Assembly (NCBI GenBank): GCA_018397055.1
Contig: JAGTQS010000069.1
Span: 1-7,401, forward strand
Origin: Candidatus Bathyarchaeota archaeon
Lineage (GTDB): Archaea; Thermoproteota; Bathyarchaeia; Bathyarchaeales; DTEX01
Direction of reading: 5' to 3'
Length of the DNA stretch: 7,401 nt
The stretch's first letter is position 1, and each line of letters begins with the position of its first letter. Made by a program: the position numbers and the translations under genes. The notes under the pieces are model-generated. The model was not told where the DNA came from. It saw only the letters and a program-made list of their open reading frames with translations, and did not search any database. Below are positions 5,998 to 7,401 of the stretch, piece by piece.

Positions 5998-6399
5998 TTG
6001 ATTTTCAACTTATTCGCTTTGGTTATTAATATTATTATAAGCGTAATATTTTTGTCGCCGGCTCTTTGGCTGGCAGGAGGAGCATTAGCTGGAAGAGAAA
6101 AAGCAAAGTTTACTGATGCTGTGGCAATAATTGTCGTTGGAATAATAGTAGGAGCAATTTTCGACGCATTTGTTTTGGGATTTTTCGAACTCCTTTTTTC
6201 TATGCTTCCTCTTGGAGCTTTAGGCTTCTGGCTTTTTTCCTATTTAATACGTCTAATAATTTGGTTAGCGTTAGTAAAGCACTATTTTGACTGCGGCTGG
6301 TTAAAGGCATTAGCTATATCGATACTGGCCATAATCCTTTTTGCCATAATTGCCGTGGTACTTGCATTTCTGGGACTGGCATTGATAGCGCTAATATAA
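5998..6399 (+). CDS. Small four-helix integral membrane protein, function unknown
   Basis: I do not recognise a named family. The 133-residue product is overwhelmingly hydrophobic, with four likely membrane segments at about 3-31, 39-62, 65-93 and 102-133. Short polar connections separate them: GREKAKFTD (32-40) between helices 1 and 2, and KHYFDCGW (94-101) between 3 and 4. The connection between helices 2 and 3 is very short, and the protein ends inside the last hydrophobic stretch. Charged residues in or near the membrane are D56, E64 and R85. No transporter, enzyme or signal-peptide motif is visible. TTG 5998 is the only upstream start in this frame (TAA at 5992-5994), and it lacks a clear ribosome binding site. 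A better-placed ATG at 5982 is out of frame but would enter this frame if the TTTT at 6002-6005 were TTT. Its own promoter (5944) and terminator (6405) make it a single-gene unit. It is coding on length, composition and flanking signals; its role is open. Confidence 0.75.
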   Translation: MIFNLFALVINIIISVIFLSPALWLAGGALAGREKAKFTDAVAIIVVGIIVGAIFDAFVLGFFELLFSMLPLGALGFWLFSYLIRLIIWLALVKHYFDCGWLKALAISILAIILFAIIAVVLAFLGLALIALI

Positions 6400-6404
6400 A
6401 TAGC

Positions 6405-6430
6405 CCAAAAAGCCTTTTTTGGAATTTTTG
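6405..6430 (+). terminator. Hairpin plus T-run terminator of the membrane protein gene
   Basis: CCAAAAA (6405-6411) pairs perfectly with TTTTTGG (6416-6422) around the 4-nt loop GCCT, and a second T5 follows at 6425-6429. It begins 6 nt after the stop codon. The T6 run alone would suit archaeal termination. Confidence 0.6.
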
Positions 6431-6543
6431 CTTCTAATTTACCATATTTTGTATATTGTGAACATTCGTTTCAAATGAGTTAAAACCTTATTGCATCTTT
6501 GCTGTTGAAAGGACTTTCTAGATAATAAAATCCTTTGCATTCC

Positions 6544-6594
6544 ATGGAACAAAGAAAATATTAATTTTTTCGTTATTTTTTCTTTTAGTTCCAT
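6544..6594. repeat. Imperfect AT-rich inverted repeat
   Basis: ATGGAAC (6544-6550) is the exact reverse complement of GTTCCAT (6588-6594). The inner arms AAAGAAAATA (6551-6560) and TATTTTTTCTTTT (6574-6586) continue the pairing with small bulges, giving roughly 17 pairs in all. The 7-bp outer arms are the informative part; the A/T inner pairing could be fortuitous. The left arm also overlaps the short palindrome TTCCATGGAA (6540-6549). Confidence 0.35.
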
Positions 6595-6631
6595 TTTAAG
6601 GTTTCTTATCTATCCAATTTTTTGAACAAAT

Positions 6632-6642
6632 AAATTTAAATC
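6632..6642 (+). promoter_or_regulatory. TATA-like box of nrdD
   Basis: AAATTTAAATC resembles an archaeal TATA element. The implied start near 6662-6666 leaves an unusually long leader of about 60 nt before nrdD, room enough for the short ORF at 6680-6730. Confidence 0.45.
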
Positions 6643-6679
6643 TTTGTACAACGTGTTTTTTACTTGTTAATTGTTTGTT

Positions 6680-6730
6680 ATGAATTCGAGAAAAATCACT
6701 TGCATCTATCTTAAGGAGGACAAATCTTGA
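6680..6730 (+). other. Possible 16-codon leader ORF overlapping the nrdD start
   Basis: ATG 6680 opens MNSRKITCIYLKEDKS and stops at TGA 6728-6730, so its stop overlaps the nrdD TTG start as TTGA. The nrdD ribosome binding site lies inside its last codons. It has no ribosome binding site of its own, but the predicted transcript start is only about 15 nt upstream. Such a short ORF can arise by chance. Confidence 0.2.
6713..6720 (+). promoter_or_regulatory. Shine-Dalgarno site fixing the TTG start of nrdD
   Basis: AAGGAGGA sits 6 nt before TTG 6727. An in-frame TAA at 6712-6714 rules out any earlier start, so TTG is the true initiation codon despite being non-ATG. Confidence 0.85.
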
Positions 6731-7401
6731 AGTATGTTAGGAAGCGGGATGGGCGTCTTGAAGAGTTCGACAGCAACCGAATAACGAACGCCATCTGGAA
6801 GGCAGCGAAAGCGGTTGGTGGAAAGGATAGGGAGCAAGCTGAACGCCTGTCTAAGCAAGTAGTTGATATTCTGAAGCAGAGATTTGGTGATGACGGCGTC
6901 CCAACGGTTGAGGAAATCCAAGACATAGTTGAGAACGTCCTTATCGAAAATGGGCATGCACGGACAGCGAAAGCATACATTCTATATAGAAAACAACATC
7001 AAGACATAAGGGAGCTAGCTGCCCTTCTGAGCTCATCTGACCTTGTTGAACAATACGTAGACATCGAAGATTGGTACGTTAAGGAAAACTCAAACATGAG
7101 CTATTCTTTACAAGGACTGAATAATTACCTCACAACAAAAGTAATTGAAAAATATTGGACAAGCAGAATTTTCCCTCCGAACATTGCTGAAGCTCACTAT
7201 TCCGGAGACATGCATATTCATGACTTAGGCGTCCTAGGCCCGTACTGTGTCGGCTGGGACCTTAGAGAGCTTCTCCTTTCCGGATTCGGCGGAGTTTCAG
7301 GAAAAATAGAAAGCAAACCTGCAAAACATTTTAGGACAGCTCTCGGCCAAGTTGTAAACTTCTTCTACACGCTTCAAGGTGAAGCAGCAGGCGCCCAAGC
7401 C
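6727..7401 (+). CDS. nrdD: Anaerobic ribonucleoside-triphosphate reductase NrdD, 3'-truncated by the window edge
   Basis: NrdD is the class III glycyl-radical ribonucleotide reductase, which makes dNTPs under anaerobic conditions after activation by the radical-SAM enzyme NrdG. The first 225 residues are seen, with no stop before the window ends; the full protein is usually 600-800 residues. Residues 1 to about 92 form an ATP-cone allosteric domain (MKYVRKRDGRLEEFD, then VPTVEEIQDIVENVLIENG and TAKAYILYR). The catalytic barrel begins near 120 with ENSNMSYSLQGLNNYL and continues with GDMHIHDLG (M162-D166), GPYCVGWDLRELL (C174, a plausible active-site cysteine of the family, by recall), FGGV and GQVVNFFYTLQGEAAGAQA. 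The glycyl-radical region lies beyond the window, so activity cannot be judged. The start is TTG with a strong Shine-Dalgarno 6 nt upstream. The gene has its own TATA-like box and a roughly 60-nt leader. Codon use shows no striking difference from the neighbours. Confidence 0.95.
   Translation, partial: MKYVRKRDGRLEEFDSNRITNAIWKAAKAVGGKDREQAERLSKQVVDILKQRFGDDGVPTVEEIQDIVENVLIENGHARTAKAYILYRKQHQDIRELAALLSSSDLVEQYVDIEDWYVKENSNMSYSLQGLNNYLTTKVIEKYWTSRIFPPNIAEAHYSGDMHIHDLGVLGPYCVGWDLRELLLSGFGGVSGKIESKPAKHFRTALGQVVNFFYTLQGEAAGAQA

Larger units (their letters stand above)
6431..6726. other. AT-rich intergenic region upstream of nrdD
   Basis: About 300 nt without a protein-like ORF of useful length. 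It holds an imperfect inverted repeat (6544-6594), several T runs (6565-6570, 6576-6581 and 6618-6623), the nrdD TATA-like box (6632-6642), a 16-codon leader ORF (6680-6730) and the nrdD ribosome binding site. I see no RNA gene and no recognisable riboswitch or NrdR-box pair. Confidence 0.55.

Noticed and set aside
6706..6980. Two overlapping minus-strand ORFs at the nrdD start
   Set aside because: Both are antisense to the conserved ATP-cone coding region of nrdD, which is open on the plus strand to the window end.

Overview
The window looks like a chromosomal segment of a mesophilic to moderately thermophilic archaeon, probably of the TACK/Bathyarchaeia type. The phylum is an inference and was not tested. 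The support is as follows. AT-rich boxes resembling archaeal TATA elements lie upstream of the three transcription units whose 5' ends are visible. T-run terminators are present, TTG starts are common, and GGAGG-type ribosome binding sites occur. DnaK has a short Gram-positive/archaeal-style nucleotide-binding domain, and DnaJ has a Phe/Asp-rich G/F region. No bacterial heat-shock signals such as CIRCE were seen. No IS element, CRISPR array, tRNA or rRNA was found.

Layout, all on the + strand. (1) Positions 1-1795 are the 3' end of a phosphate-uptake cluster: the C-terminal half of PstB, a PhoU, and a second divergent PhoU-like (DUF47/PhoU_div) protein. (2) After a T-rich terminator and a new promoter, 1945-5519 is a complete Hsp70 operon in the order grpE-dnaK-dnaJ. 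grpE and dnaK overlap by 8 nt, and dnaJ starts 46 nt after dnaK. (3) A 478-nt AT-rich gap (5520-5997) holds inverted repeats and a spare TATA-like box but no convincing gene. (4) Positions 5998-6399 encode a small four-helix membrane protein of unknown function, followed by a hairpin/T-run terminator. (5) After another AT-rich gap, 6727 to the window end is the N-terminal 225 residues of an anaerobic (class III) ribonucleotide reductase, NrdD, which has no stop within the window.

Functional logic. PstB powers high-affinity phosphate import, and the two PhoU-type proteins probably sense or gate it. GrpE, DnaK and DnaJ form the standard chaperone cycle of nucleotide exchange factor, Hsp70 ATPase and J-protein with a substrate-binding zinc domain. 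NrdD indicates anaerobic dNTP synthesis and hence an anaerobic or facultative lifestyle.

The gene content is mostly conventional; I did not find a clearly new system. The best second looks are: a Ser in place of the usually invariant first Asp of the DnaK phosphate-2 motif; a hairpin that could cover the grpE ribosome binding site; an apparent frame conflict at the start of the membrane protein; and a 16-codon leader ORF whose stop overlaps the nrdD start.
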